This document shows positions 1 to 11,200 of a DNA stretch of 64,000 bases, one piece after another. Position 1 is the stretch's first letter; every line of letters begins with the position of its first letter. The notes under the pieces are model-generated. The model was not told where the DNA came from. It was given only the letters and a program-made list of their open reading frames with translations, and searched no databases. This stretch comes from Earliella scabrosa (taxonomy: Eukaryota > Basidiomycota > Agaricomycetes > Polyporales > Polyporaceae): positions 2,046,001-2,110,000 of the forward strand of contig JABYQQ010000008.1 of the NCBI GenBank assembly GCA_022605405.1. Reading direction: 5' to 3'. The position numbers and the translations under genes are program-made.

Positions 1-606
1 AGGAGTGGGGAAGACGACCACGAGGGAGCCGAACATGGTCTCCCCGCGCGGCGTGTCCTTGTGCGACTTGAAGAACGCGTCTTTCCCTGAACACTTGACT
101 CGTGAGCGGGATACACTCCACATTCGCAGGATGGATACACGCACCGTAGACGTTGAGCTTGTATAGTTCGGCTCGAATGGCACTCACACTGTCGGTCCCT
201 CGGAAGAGACCTCCGTTCACGGCGTTGAGCAGTCCAGACTCGATCGGGTCCAAGCCAATCAGGAACTCGTCGCTGTTCATCTTCCCGGCCTTGCGATATG
301 ACTCGTCCAGGACGTCCTGGTCGTTCCTGCCGAACGTTGCTGGCTGGCACGCCTTCTCGAGTTCGTCCAACTGCTTGGACGATGCGTTCGATAAGTCGAC
401 ACGTTTCCTAAGATCACATCAACAAGGTATCAGGAAGAGCCAGAGGGTCCTGAATTGGACTCACGCAGAAGGTTCCTTGCCATAGTATAGAAGGAAGCTG
501 CGACTGTCGGGCACTAGCGTGCCGCTGCAGTACGGCACGCTCTCAAGGAGCTTGTCCTAAGGATTTCGATGGAAGGGAGTGCCTTGAAGTCGTCAGACGA
601 TGCCAT
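1..606 (-). pseudogene. 2OG-Fe(II) oxygenase-like gene, 5' part, frameshifted copy
   Basis: This is the 5' end of a gene running off the left edge on the minus strand. Exons read 606-465, 407-145 and 86-1, with clean donor and acceptor sites in the same phases as the intact copy at 21174-22925. In the first 86 bases of exon 3 the two copies differ at only about three positions. Exon 3 contains the SHKD segment with the expected iron-binding His and Asp. Exon 1 starts like the intact copy (MASSDDFKALPS against MTSSNNLDANALPC). One base is missing near 557-562, where CTTAGGACAAG replaces the expected CTTAGGGACAAG. The frame then shifts, and no in-frame ATG rescues the downstream frame, which begins at a TAG. 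It is probably a recently broken duplicate. A sequencing error is the alternative. The rest of the gene lies outside the window. Confidence 0.75.
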
Positions 607-1149
607 CAGTGGTGGTAGTCAGAATCAGAGCGAGGGGGAGTGAGGGAGACGGATTAAGAGGAGAAGTCGTCCGTGGCTCCCGACGAGTCGGACACGTCGA
701 CCAGAACAAGCCACTGCGGGATCATGCCGATTTAGACTGCAGAAAAGAGTCAGTCCTAAGGAAAACGCCGTGTCCAAAACGGACGAAGCTGTAAGCGATC
801 AACATATGCGTGGGGGCGTAACCGAGATGACTGAAGTGAGGAGCGCCTCGGTTGGCCAAATTCAGACCGTGCGCAGCATGCTCGTTGTGTCTGTGGGTCC
901 GTATTTGGAACCACGAGGCAGATTCGCTCTCACCCCGAGTCATCTCGTCCGAGAATGGATAACTCGCTAGAGTACGTCACATCGCTTCGCCCCCTTGGAA
1001 GATAGACGAACGGACAAGCTGGATCGCGGCGTGTTTCAAATGAGGCGGCCGCCACCGTGACCTACGTAAGAAGAAGGTGCTCTTCGGATGAATGAGGAGG
1101 AGTAGCACCAGATGTTCAAGCTCATTCGATCCTCCACCACGACCACATC
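607..1149. other. divergent intergenic region between two oxygenase-like genes
   Basis: No coding exon is seen here. The minus-strand text from about 607 to 965 is recognisably similar to 20840-21173, upstream of the third oxygenase-like gene. Shared runs include the GAGATGACTCG stretch and the CGGACCCACA stretch. The duplication therefore included the promoter. Confidence 0.6.
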
Positions 1150-2620
1150 ATGGCCTCTGTCGAGTACCCATTGCTGGACGATCTCCGTGCGACGCTCGCA
1201 GAGAAAGCACCGTTTTGCAGCGGGACCCTCGAAATCCCAGTCCGAGACTTCGACCTCTGGTACGGGAAGAAGAAGGCACAGTGCGCATTTGTCCTGGCAT
1301 CGCGAGCCTGTACAGCGACAGTCTCGCACGAGATTAACAACCCGTTCTGCCACTCACAGATACGTCAATCTGTGCTCTACGTCCCAAGAGAGCGGGGATG
1401 CGCTCAGAGCGCTCGAGGATGCGTGCCAGCCGGCCTCGTTTGGGAGGAACGACGAGACGGTGTTTGACGAGACGTACCGGAAGGCGGGCAAGATGGACGC
1501 AGACGATTTCCTGCTCAGGTTCGATGTCGAAAAGAGCGGCCTCCTCCACGCCGTTCATACGGGGCTCCTGTGCGGCGACCAAGAGCGCAAGGACATCAAT
1601 GCGGAGCTCTACAAGCTGAACGTATACGGTACGCATGCGCACCTTGATATCGACTGTCCGACCCGCTGATGCGACGTCGTAGGCGAGGGTGCGTTCTTCA
1701 AGCCGCACCTGGACACCCCGCGCAGCAGGTCGATGCTGGGATCCCTCGTCATCGTCTTCCCCACCCCCCACGAAGGCGGCGAGCTCATCCTGCGCCACCA
1801 GGGCGAGGAGTGGACGTTCGACTCCGCCAAGCTCCTCCATCACGACTCGGATCCAGCCAACCGCCTGGCGTACGTCGCGTTCTTCAGCGACGTCGCGCAC
1901 GAGGTGCTCCCCGTCCTCTCCGGAAGGCGCATCACGGTGACGTACAACCTGTACTGGGGAAAGCCGGACCCGGAGGTGCGCCCTTCCGGCATGAGGATGC
2001 TCGCGCCGGGGTTCGCAAACACCTCGCGCGTCAAGGACGCGCTCTCTGCGTTGCTGGACGATCCGGCCTTCCTGCGAAAGGGAGGGACGTTGGGATTCGG
2101 GCTGCGACACCTGTACCCTTTCGGGAATCGCGATCCTCTGGGTCCGCTCTACAACGGCTGGCTGAAGGGCGGGGACTGGGCGCTGTACGAGGCGTGCGAG
2201 GCGCTGGGCTTCGAGCCGTACCTACGCCTCGTCTGGGAGTCGGATTATTACGGCTCGCCTGACATCATCATGGACGACATGTCGTTTGACTTGGATTTTG
2301 TCGAAGATGAGGGTCCCGGCGAATCGCTGCTCAGACAGGGCGGTTCCATCCTTGTGAAGAAGGGTTTCGGTGACGATGAAGAGCCTGAGAAGAGAAACGA
2401 GGACGAGGACGATGAAGAGTGGCCCAAGGTTGTCGTCCACTGGGTGACAGACGGCGTGCAATGGGATACGCTCGGGACGGACTTCATTGGCTATGGGAAC
2501 GAAGCGAGTATAGATTGCCTATACATGAAGGTATGCCTTATGGTTGAGGTCGGGCCGCCAGGGACACGAATCCCGGATGAGGCGGATGATGGAGGGGTAG
2601 ATGACGGCGACTCGGAGTGA
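1150..2620 (+). CDS. 2-oxoglutarate/Fe(II) oxygenase-like protein (divergent paralogue)
   Basis: Three exons, 1150-1280, 1360-1628 and 1683-2620, join in phase to give 445 residues. The splice choice is fixed by alignment with the copy at 21174-22925 (the RALEDACQPASFGRND and AELYKLNVYG blocks). Residues around 142-144 (PHLD) give the His-x-Asp iron ligands. His206 in the SDVAHEV segment is the likely distal ligand, and an arginine in the following GRRITVTYN segment is placed to hold the 2-oxoglutarate carboxylate. A PTPHEGGELILRH strand lies between them, as in fungal Fe(II)/2OG dioxygenase-fold proteins. The C-terminus is acidic and low complexity. The substrate cannot be told from sequence. 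Exon 1 ends at a weak GTGCGC donor, chosen because it is in phase and keeps the homology. It is clearly more divergent than the other two copies in the window. Confidence 0.8.
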
Positions 2621-3387
2621 TAGATACAGTACATATGGTGAACGACTCGCAGTGTCGCCACATCAAAACGATTACAGGCTACATACCTTATGACTCTTCA
2701 ATCCCAACGGAGGTGCAACCTTCAGCGACGACGACGTTAGGAGCGATGTACAATCCGCCTAAGTTCATTGCTTCAGAACAATCGATGTGCAGCTACTGTA
2801 GAGGACTCAGGCTCGAACACACCTCTCAACCTCCATCATAGCAGCTCACGGCAAGAATCGAGAACTGGCTGGCTTGAGACAGTCCGGCAGATTAGGCATC
2901 GAGCCTGCACAGAACAAGACGGCCAATGAGTATATGGAGGCGAACGTCCCCGGCGTGTAGCGTAAGCCTCCGTGGGGTACGCATGGTAGCGTACGGTAGG
3001 TGTCTTCGGAGGCGCCCAGGCCGTGTCAGAAAGGCATTGCCACGTGGCGCGCGCAATGCAGGGGTTCTCTTCGTCCATCGTTCAAAACATCCTCTTAGGT
3101 CTTTACTCCGTTGGGATGTTCCGTGTCCTGCTCAGTGCATGATACTCATAGCACGTCGGACAATCACGTGGATGCACCTTAAAGCTTCTGAGATCTACGA
3201 TGCAAGTCTACAGTGCTATGTACTACTAGTAGCGCCTACACTACTATACTGCCAGTTCCCCGCTCGTGACCGGTGACCGCTATGAATCGCCGTTTTCCCC
3301 AAGACCGTCTACGCCGAAGAAAACACACAGTCACCAAGACTGACTCTGTACGCGCGCATGCGTCCTGCAGGTTTGAACCCCGCGACC
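2621..3387. other. intergenic, convergent 3' ends
   Basis: Lies between the 3' ends of the plus-strand oxygenase-like gene and the minus-strand BTB gene. Only short random frames are present, and I recognise nothing in it. Confidence 0.6.
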
Positions 3388-4301
3388 TCACGATTGGCCC
3401 GACGCCACCTTAATGAGCCTCTCGCCCTCTTCCACGTCCCTCACGAACGCGGCCCCGAACACCCTCTCGAGGTTTCCCCTCCGTATCTTCTCAACATGGC
3501 CACAGATGTCGCGCAACCTATCAGCCGGAGACGAAGGACGATCAGTACCTCGCCACACTCGATCCTCAACGCTCAACACTCACGGGACCTTCGCACCGTG
3601 CCGCCTACACCGCTCGCGATAGTCCATGAGACGCATGAGGAGCTCGGTACCGAGCAGCGCATGGTCGCTGACAGTAGGCGTCTCCGCGCGGTCGACGAGC
3701 TCGTCGAGCGCCCCTGGGAGGAACCGCTTCTCGCCGCACTGGGTCCCGACGGCGAGCTGCAGGACGGGGTCGCGGAGCAAGCTGATCTCTGCGAGGGCGC
3801 GGGCACGGAGGGTGTCGAAGCCCCACGACGTTGCGAGCGTGATGATGGATAGCCACGTCGCGGGCGTGAACTTGTGTTTTGGGGGAGCGCAGGCACTGGC
3901 GCTGGGGGAGTGATAGTGACGAGAAAAGGCCGCACGTGGTGGGGGTTACTACGGGTGTGTGTGGCGGTGGCAGGAGAGGAACGGGGACGTACCTCGATGT
4001 CCGGTGCGGGACGTCGAGGAGTAAGCGCACAAAGTCGCGGAATTGCGTGTCCGAGACGTCGTTGAGGGTGTAGCGCGGGGTGGACCCGGACCAGTCTGAC
4101 GGCCCGCTGAAGACGTACTGGAAGTATGCTGAGTGTTCGAAGAGATACTTTGGCAGGCGGAAGAGGACTTCTCCGACCTGGTAGAGACGCGACGTACGAC
4201 TCAGGCTACAGCATAATGAAGGCGATCGGAAGGCGTACCTCGAAGTCGACGAAGGAGAGGAAAAATTCGCGGTCGGGAACTGGCACAGATGACACTGGCA
4301 T
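3388..4301 (-). CDS. BTB/POZ domain protein
   Basis: Four exons on the minus strand, 4301-4239, 4177-3993, 3895-3584 and 3517-3388, give 229 residues. Exon 1 ends in a short acidic/aromatic stretch (DREFFLSFVDFE). Exon 2 has the BTB core (VLFRLPKYLFEHSAYFQYVF, then TQFRDFVRLLLDVPH). Exon 3 gives the helical back half (ATWLSIITLATSWGFDTLRA, then CGEKRFLPGALDELVDR), and exon 4 a short charged tail. BTB proteins of this fungal type are thought to be Cullin-3 adaptors or simple dimerisation modules; there is no second domain here to say more. Exons 2 and 3 are 185 and 312 bases, exactly the lengths in the BTB gene at 24023-24930, with identical phases, so the two are paralogues. The intron 2 acceptor could be 6 bases earlier without changing frame. 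Confidence 0.8.
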
Positions 4302-4881
4302 GATAGTGAGGAGGGCTGGGATGCTGGGTACGATGGGTGGTCGGCGTGAAGACGAGAGCGCAACGGCGGACGCGATGCGAATGAGGGGACGGGGTGCCAT
4401 GCGAATATACCACCCGGCCTCACCGAGCTACTGGGCGCTTTCGTTACCGCAGCTTCCAGGGAGGCGACGATCCCGACCGCGTTGCGCTGCACGGCACCGC
4501 TGTAACTAGCAGCTCGGGGAGTACATCCGGCGAGGATTCTTCCACAGCATCGCGCACGTCTCGAGGCGCGTCCACGAGGGCCTCAACGATGAGGCAGCAG
4601 GGCAAGGTTTGCTGAGAGTGGCAATGCGCCTATCAGGTGGGGAAGCCATGCTAGAGATAGGACACCGGTGTTCCTCTCCGGTCCACGAGTCGACGAAAGT
4701 CATCTCTCGCGCTAAGGAAGAACAAAGCACAGTTGCGTCGGACGTCCAGACGTGAGCACTATATGGACTCCGGGTTGGCTCTTCCATACGAGCCATGGTG
4801 CTGCATGACGAGTTCTAGGCTGCACAGTTCGACTACCATGCTTATCAAGTATCTTCAACTCATACCTGAAGAAAAGGCACG
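4302..4881. other. intergenic between BTB and F-box genes
   Basis: Upstream of the BTB gene and downstream of the F-box gene, both on the minus strand. No coding exon was recognised. Confidence 0.55.
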
Positions 4882-6618
4882 TCAACGCGGAGCAGCCGAA
4901 GAAGAGGACAAACTTGAACGCTCGTGCAACCTCTGCAACAGCCGGAAGAAGTCCGTGCCCATCTCCTCCGCCGACCGCTCCCTCAGCATCCGGGGCCCAA
5001 GCCTCGGGAACAGCTCGTGCAGCGCCCCGCCAAGGCGTATCGCATCCTCCACCACCAGAGTCGCTCGCCTTTCTCCCCGCGCGAGGGTGATCTGCCTCAG
5101 TCTTCCCTGCCGGGCCCGATCCGGACCCAGCGCGCCAGCCCGGGCGCAGATCGCGTCAACCTCTTCCACGGAAACGTCCGCGACCTCGATATCCAGCATC
5201 TCGAGCGACGGGGTCCCGAGCGCGAATTCGACCACAGCTGGGAGCGAGGGCCACTCGAACGGGGGGATCTGAGCGCCGCTCTTCGGGTCGGCCCAATTCA
5301 CGGTCAGGGTGCGCAGGTGCGGCCAGGCGTGTTTGGCGTGCAGGAGGTCGTTGTTGGAGAGTACGGCTCGGGAGATGGAACCTGTGGCGGTGAAGGTGAC
5401 GTCCTCGAGGGTGCGGATGGGATAGAAGGGCGTGGCGAGGTCGGAGAAGAGCATGGGCTCGGGGTATCCTGTTACGTAGGGATGGGCATAGGAGCCGATG
5501 TCGAGACGGAAGGTGACGAGGGACTGTAACACAGAGAGGGCGCCGATCGCGCGTAAAAGCGTGACGTTGAGGCGTTTTATCGCGAGATTCACCGTCGTGA
5601 GCTGGGCGGACGAGATCGAGGAGAGCAGTTTGAGATTGTTTTCGAGCGTATCCGGCTGGAGGATGGCAAACGTGCGGAGCGAGCGGAACCCTTCGAAGGG
5701 CGGAGGGGCATTCCTGTCTAATCCGTACGGATCGATAGAGAACTCCAGCCTTTCCAGGCCCTGCAGACTCCCGAGATGGCGAAAGAACGCGCCCGAGATG
5801 TTCAGGACCCGGAGCGAGCGGAGATGGCGAAATGCGCTCAATGTAGCGTGCATGGAGTCGTGATTTGCCTGGTCCCACCAATAGGGCAGCGGTGCTTCAA
5901 GGTGTGCTAGGTCAACACGCAGTGCCGCGAGCGCCGTGACGTCTGCCAGAAGACAACCGCCTTGGTAGCAGCTGAAAGATGAGAGGACGCGCGAGAGGCA
6001 AAGGACCTCCATGAGGCGATGATGCTGTGGAAACGCTTTTGTACCCATGGGCTGCCAATGGACGATCTCCAAGTTCGGGAATAGCGGCCCGGCGCCCGAG
6101 TCGCGTTTGCCTAGGACAAGATTGAACGTAGGGCCGGGGATAAGTGAGGTAGTGGAACCCGTTGCGAAGCATCGGACGCGGGCTGCAAGCCCCTCGAACC
6201 GTTCGATTTCGGCGGAGGAGATGTTCCCCTTGATATACTGCGAAGTGCCTGTCAGTATTCGACGTGACTGAGAGATCGACGCTAGCTTTACATATAGGCA
6301 GTCTTGCGACTCTCCTGTAGATGAGGCTCGCCGTTGGATGGGGACCTTCCGCAACCCTGAAAACGAACGCATGAGGGGTAAGAGACCACATGGAAGGTCG
6401 GTCCATAGCAGTCGTGACGCGGGCTCCGAGAAAGACCTGCACGTCAGCGCCAAGCTCGCCAATGTCCGTTGCCGGAGGAAGCTTTCGTTAGCTGTCGTTT
6501 CGTTGGAGATAGCCCTTGTGGTATCCCAGAAATGCGAGGGAAATGGATCGAGGTTTTTGAGGATCTCGAGGAAGATGTCGTCGTTCAGCCGGCGCGACGT
6601 ACTTGGAGACATGGACAT
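4882..6618 (-). CDS. F-box protein with LRR-like C-terminal region
   Basis: Minus-strand gene of two exons, 6618-6292 and 6237-4882, giving 560 residues. The N-terminal F-box-like segment (RLNDDIFLEILKNLDPFPSHFW, then a TLASLALTCRSFSEPASRLLW strand) is the hallmark of basidiomycete F-box proteins, which recruit substrates to SCF ubiquitin ligases. The rest is repeated leucine-rich helix/strand segments (SLRVLNISGAFFRHLGSL, LEDVTFTATG) without strict LRR spacing. The 54-base intron (GTAAAG...TCGCAG, branch ACTGAC) has no stop and is a multiple of three, so it reads through as 18 extra codons; the homologue at 18591-20289 must splice at the same place. I chose the start by matching that homologue's MSPTSHPSASSRLNNDV. 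In-frame ATGs also occur at 6660 and 6612. Confidence 0.8.
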   Translation of the reverse strand: MSMSPSTSRRLNDDIFLEILKNLDPFPSHFWDTTRAISNETTANESFLRQRTLASLALTCRSFSEPASRLLWTDLPCGLLPLMRSFSGLRKVPIQRRASSTGESQDCLYVKLASISQSRRILTGTSQYIKGNISSAEIERFEGLAARVRCFATGSTTSLIPGPTFNLVLGKRDSGAGPLFPNLEIVHWQPMGTKAFPQHHRLMEVLCLSRVLSSFSCYQGGCLLADVTALAALRVDLAHLEAPLPYWWDQANHDSMHATLSAFRHLRSLRVLNISGAFFRHLGSLQGLERLEFSIDPYGLDRNAPPPFEGFRSLRTFAILQPDTLENNLKLLSSISSAQLTTVNLAIKRLNVTLLRAIGALSVLQSLVTFRLDIGSYAHPYVTGYPEPMLFSDLATPFYPIRTLEDVTFTATGSISRAVLSNNDLLHAKHAWPHLRTLTVNWADPKSGAQIPPFEWPSLPAVVEFALGTPSLEMLDIEVADVSVEEVDAICARAGALGPDRARQGRLRQITLARGERRATLVVEDAIRLGGALHELFPRLGPRMLRERSAEEMGTDFFRLLQRLHERSSLSSSSAAPR

Positions 6619-8282
6619 GTGGGAACGGTGAGATCTAGAGGATTCTGCGCTGAAGTTCATTGAGCACGACAACAGACTCAACTAAGTCCCATTCTACGTA
6701 CCGCAGATACTGGGGTTCCAATGGTCGCCGAGTCGAGGGAGAAGGAGAGCAGGGCAGACGCACGAATCGGAACAGGTGCCAGAGCAACGACGCCGACTCG
6801 GAGGCGGATTGCTAACGGTGAACTAGGCCCGGTTGCGACGGCCGCTAGGATTGGCGAGGCTGAGTCAGCAGCGCGTAGAATATAATCTGTCTTGCACGGT
6901 CTACACATACCGGGAGGTTATGATGATGGCAGGCTAGTCAGGACGAGTCAGCGACCACGCTCGGATCAGCGGTAGCATTGAATTATGAATATCGCCAGGC
7001 GGGAAGCTGTATGACAGGATTCGAGTCCGCCTCGCTCGCAGAACAGAAGGCAGGATTTGGGCAACCATACCAATCAATGCTCCCGTCGAGCGGATCGTAC
7101 TACGAGGCTGACATAGTGAGCACTGAGAACTTAGAAGGACGTCAAGAATGGACAGAGTCGAAGTAGGATCCCGGGAGCAAGCCCTTGCTCCGGCGCTTGC
7201 TTATCTTTCGGAGTACAAAATACTTTCGGAGACTGACGCCGCTGGATGATATTAAGTACCTGAGACTCTAGGGTGGCTCCGCTTCATTTGCAGGATAAAA
7301 GTGTCGTTCGGAGATTCTATCAATGGGCTCGTTCGGAGTTCCTAATGGTCTGGTCATGGAGCCACGGGCGAATACTCCTACAATTGAACCCCAGCTGAGC
7401 CCGGCACCGTTTGAACGACCCCGATGCAGACCCAGACGAGACGACGAATTCTACTGTAGGGAGTGATAGACCTAGTGAGTGTGCCAATGGCAAGATGAGG
7501 AGGTCACGCCGACAGCAACTCCGTTAGCGATCTGAGTCCCCGGGCCCCAGGACAAGTCGTCGATACCTGATGAGGCTCTACGGGGTGTATGGGGCGAGGA
7601 CAGGGATGAGGGAACGACTCGGAGCTGATGCCAGACATCTCCATAGGGTTGGTGTGTGTAGGTGTGGTGTAGGTGTGGTGCATCTCCTGGAGTATATCCC
7701 TGACGCGGACGATCCCTGCTGTCTTCCTTTCGTCCTGGGCGAGGGCCCGCACTATATTCTGTCGACAGTCGCGTTGCTCGAATCCAAGGATCGGTCGGAT
7801 TCGGCGAGGGGACTATCGTCCGATTGGGTCGGAGAACAAGCGTACGTGGGAGTTCTCGGGGCGATATTTATGGCTTGCACCGCCACGCCGACGGGGTGAT
7901 GGCGACTGCGGGAACTCCTTATCGTCCAGCACCAGGCTAGCAACCGTCCACAACTCGACTGGGACAGACTGAGACTCGGATGCGTATGTACCCACTCGTT
8001 GTGATCATCGGCCAGGCATGTCCTGAGACCGAACGCGTCGTTCTGCGACGCGTCATGCTACACGGTCACGCAACAGACTCAGACAGTACTAGTACGCGTC
8101 AGTACCAGGGGCGGCGGCCTGCACACCTGTTCGCCGGCACCGCTTCCGCCTTCGTGCGTATGAGTCACCGATAAGTTGTACGTAGAGTTTGATAGATCAT
8201 TGCATCCATTCTATCGCTCTCACGCTCTCCTCTTCTTCTCGAGCAGAAAGCCGCTTGTCTCCTTCTTGGCTTGTACTTTCTC
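6619..8282. other. intergenic upstream of ABC transporter
   Basis: About 1.7 kb with no recognisable coding exon on either strand. It serves as the promoter side of both the minus-strand F-box gene and the plus-strand transporter. Confidence 0.55.
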
Positions 8283-11200
8283 GCACCCCGCGAAGCTCAA
8301 GCCATGGAGGACCTTCGTCCTTGGCTCGCTGAGCTCGCTCAGATCCCGCTCACCCAGTCCGGCGCGACTCTCGCGTCCTTCAGCGAAAGGCGAGTTCAAG
8401 CCTCGAGTACAGAGTGCTCAGCAGTCTTCGCGACGCATTTGCTGACTCCCTGCCCCGTTCCAGTGCCTGGACAGATACTCTCGTCCTCCCTGCATACGCA
8501 GCAGCGTTCTCTGCACTCATCCTCCTCGCGCAGACTGCCGCTCGCGCTCTCAAAAAGGCTGACGCGTCCGCCCGCGACGATGGGGACGCGCGTTCGACTC
8601 AGCCATTCCTCCGCCGCAAAATACGCGACACAGGCGGAGGGACGATCTTCGCCTTCCGTCTCGTCCAGGTCCTCGAGGTCTTCGCTTTGCTAGGCATCTC
8701 CCTCGCACAGCTCGTCCTCCACACCCACCAACACGACGAATACGAGGCCGGCGTACCACTGACAGTCCAGATCACGCAATGCGCGCTCTACGTACGTACC
8801 ATTCTCACCGGGCTCCGAGTTGACAGCGCGCTGACGCTCTCGCAGGGCTACCTGTCCTTGCTCGGGCTGCTCTCGCTCTTCGGCAGCCGCGCGGTCAACG
8901 GGCGCGCGTTCACTCACCTCTCCTGGATTTTGGTGTCCGTCTGGTGTGCATACATCTATCGCGACATATGGCCACTGGCGACGATCGACCTCGTCCCCGC
9001 CGACGCGGGCGAAGGCCCCTTCCTCTGGGCCAAGCTCGCCCTCCTCACGATCTCTGCCGTCGTCATTCCGATCTTCGTACCGCGGGAGTATGTCCCTGTG
9101 GACCCCAAGGTGCGTGTCCCATGAATCAGCCAGAGGGCGAGGGCTGACCATGCATACGGACTGCAGGAGCACCTCGAGCCGAACCCTGAGCAAACGGCCT
9201 CGTACTGGATGCTGTTGACGTACACGTACATCGCGCCCATCGTCTGGAAGGCGTACCGCATGGCGCACCTGCCGTACGACATGCTCCCGCCTCTGCCTGA
9301 CTACGACCATCTCCGCCACCTCGCCGCGGAGCGCTTCCCCGTACGTGCATTGTATCACTGATGTTAGGGAGGCTCGCTCACAAGGGCCGCGTTTGCAGCA
9401 CCTCGACCCGATGCTGAACAGGTCGCGCACCCACCTCGCACTCAAGCTCATGAGGGTGTTCTGTGAGTAGTGGTTCCCGTGGCTGCTAACCTAGGCCCCG
9501 TTCGGTACGACAGGGAAGACGGGGGTTGGCTAGGTTTACCCGCGAAAATCCTCCTCGCCGCTCGGTGGTGGGAGTGGAGCGCAGAATGGCTATTAGCTAT
9601 TTAGCAGGCAATCCGTAACCTAGCCTATGTCTTCCCTGTTGTACCGAACGGGTTCCCTGCTCCTTGCGGGAGTGCTGATCATCCGTCCATCGATCAGGGG
9701 TGGAGCTCTGCCACTTGGCGACCAACTCGATCACTGCGGTAAGTTGTGCATGCAAGTACGATGCGCCCTCGGTATTGACCCGCCCGTCGTTCAGGTCATC
9801 GGCGCGTTCGCGGCCCCAATCAGCATCAACAACCTCCTCACGTACGCCTCTCGCTCTGATTCCACTCGTGTCTCGTTCCCTGACTTCGCGACAGATACCT
9901 CGAAACGGGCGGGGCCGGGCAGACGATCAAGCCCTGGTTCTGGATCGCGCTCCTCTTCGCGGGCCGCGTCTTCAAGAGCATCTGCGACCAGTGGTTCGTG
10001 TACATGACGGTGAGCACCCCTTCCCTCCCTTTCTCCATTTCTCTTCCCCTTCCATTCCCTTCCCATTCACTTCCGTCTTCCCCCAATAATTTAACGCGTC
10101 CATTCTAACAACGTCACGCGCCGGCCAGACTCGCGCGACGGTGCGCACCCAAGCGCTCGTGACGGAGCTCGTCTTCGACCACGCGCTGCGCGTGCGCATG
10201 AAGGCCGAGACGGCGGAGAGCGCTGCTGACACGAGCAAGAGCGGGGACAACACCACCGCGGTCGCTACGCCCGAGACTGCGTCGCAGCTCGGCGTGGAGG
10301 AAGGCGGGAGCGGGAGCGAGGATGGGGAGACCGCCACAGCGCATACGGCGACGTCGAGCGATGCTATGGCTGTCGGTACGGCTTCCAGCGGGAGTGCGAA
10401 GGGCAAGGACAAGGATACGGCGCCCTCGCCTACGCCTGCACCCGACGCGAAGGAGAAGGAGAAGGAGACGCGGGGCGGGAAGAACCTCGTCGGGCGGATC
10501 AACAACCTCGTGTCGAGCGACCTGAGCAGCCTGGACAATATCTGCATGTACTTCATCTTCGCGAGTGCGTCTTCCGTCCCCTCCCTCCTCTCGTGCTTCT
10601 CTCGCTCTTCGCAGGCGCGCTGATGAGGTGCGGCGTGGTGTGCGTTTGCAGCGATCGAGTCGCCGTTCCAGATCACGCTCTGCATCGTGTTCTTGTACCA
10701 GATCCTCGGATGGAGGTGCGTCGGCTGTCCGCCGCGGCTTGTACTCGAGGTGCTAACGTTGGATGAGCGCAGTGCATTCGTGGGCCTTGGGACGATGCTC
10801 ATTACCCTGCCCGTCCCCGGGTATATCACGAAGCACATCCAGGGCTCGCAGCGGGAGAAGATGAAGCGGGTGCGTTCTTGTCTTATCCTACGTCCTCTTG
10901 ATGCTCCGGATCGCTGACACACTTGAACTGGCAGACCGACGCCCGTGTCCAGCTCGTCACCGAGAGTAAGTCCGGAGCGCCCATGCAAGGGAAGTAGAGA
11001 ACTGACTGGTCGAGCGATCGACTTGCAGTGATGAACGTGATCCGGATGATCAAGCTGTTTGGGTGGGAGCCGCGCATCGCGGCGCAGCTGAACGCGAAGC
11101 GGGAGGAGGAGCTCGCGGCGGTGCGCAGGAACCGGATGCTCGGACTGTCGAACAAGATCTGCAAGTGCGTCGCCGTTCGTTTGCGCTCGGACTCGGAATG

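Noticed and set aside
3360..3420. tRNA-like GGTTTGAACCCC stretch resembling a T-arm.
   Set aside because: The T-stem does not pair well and no acceptor or anticodon arm fits. It overlaps and follows the last BTB exon.
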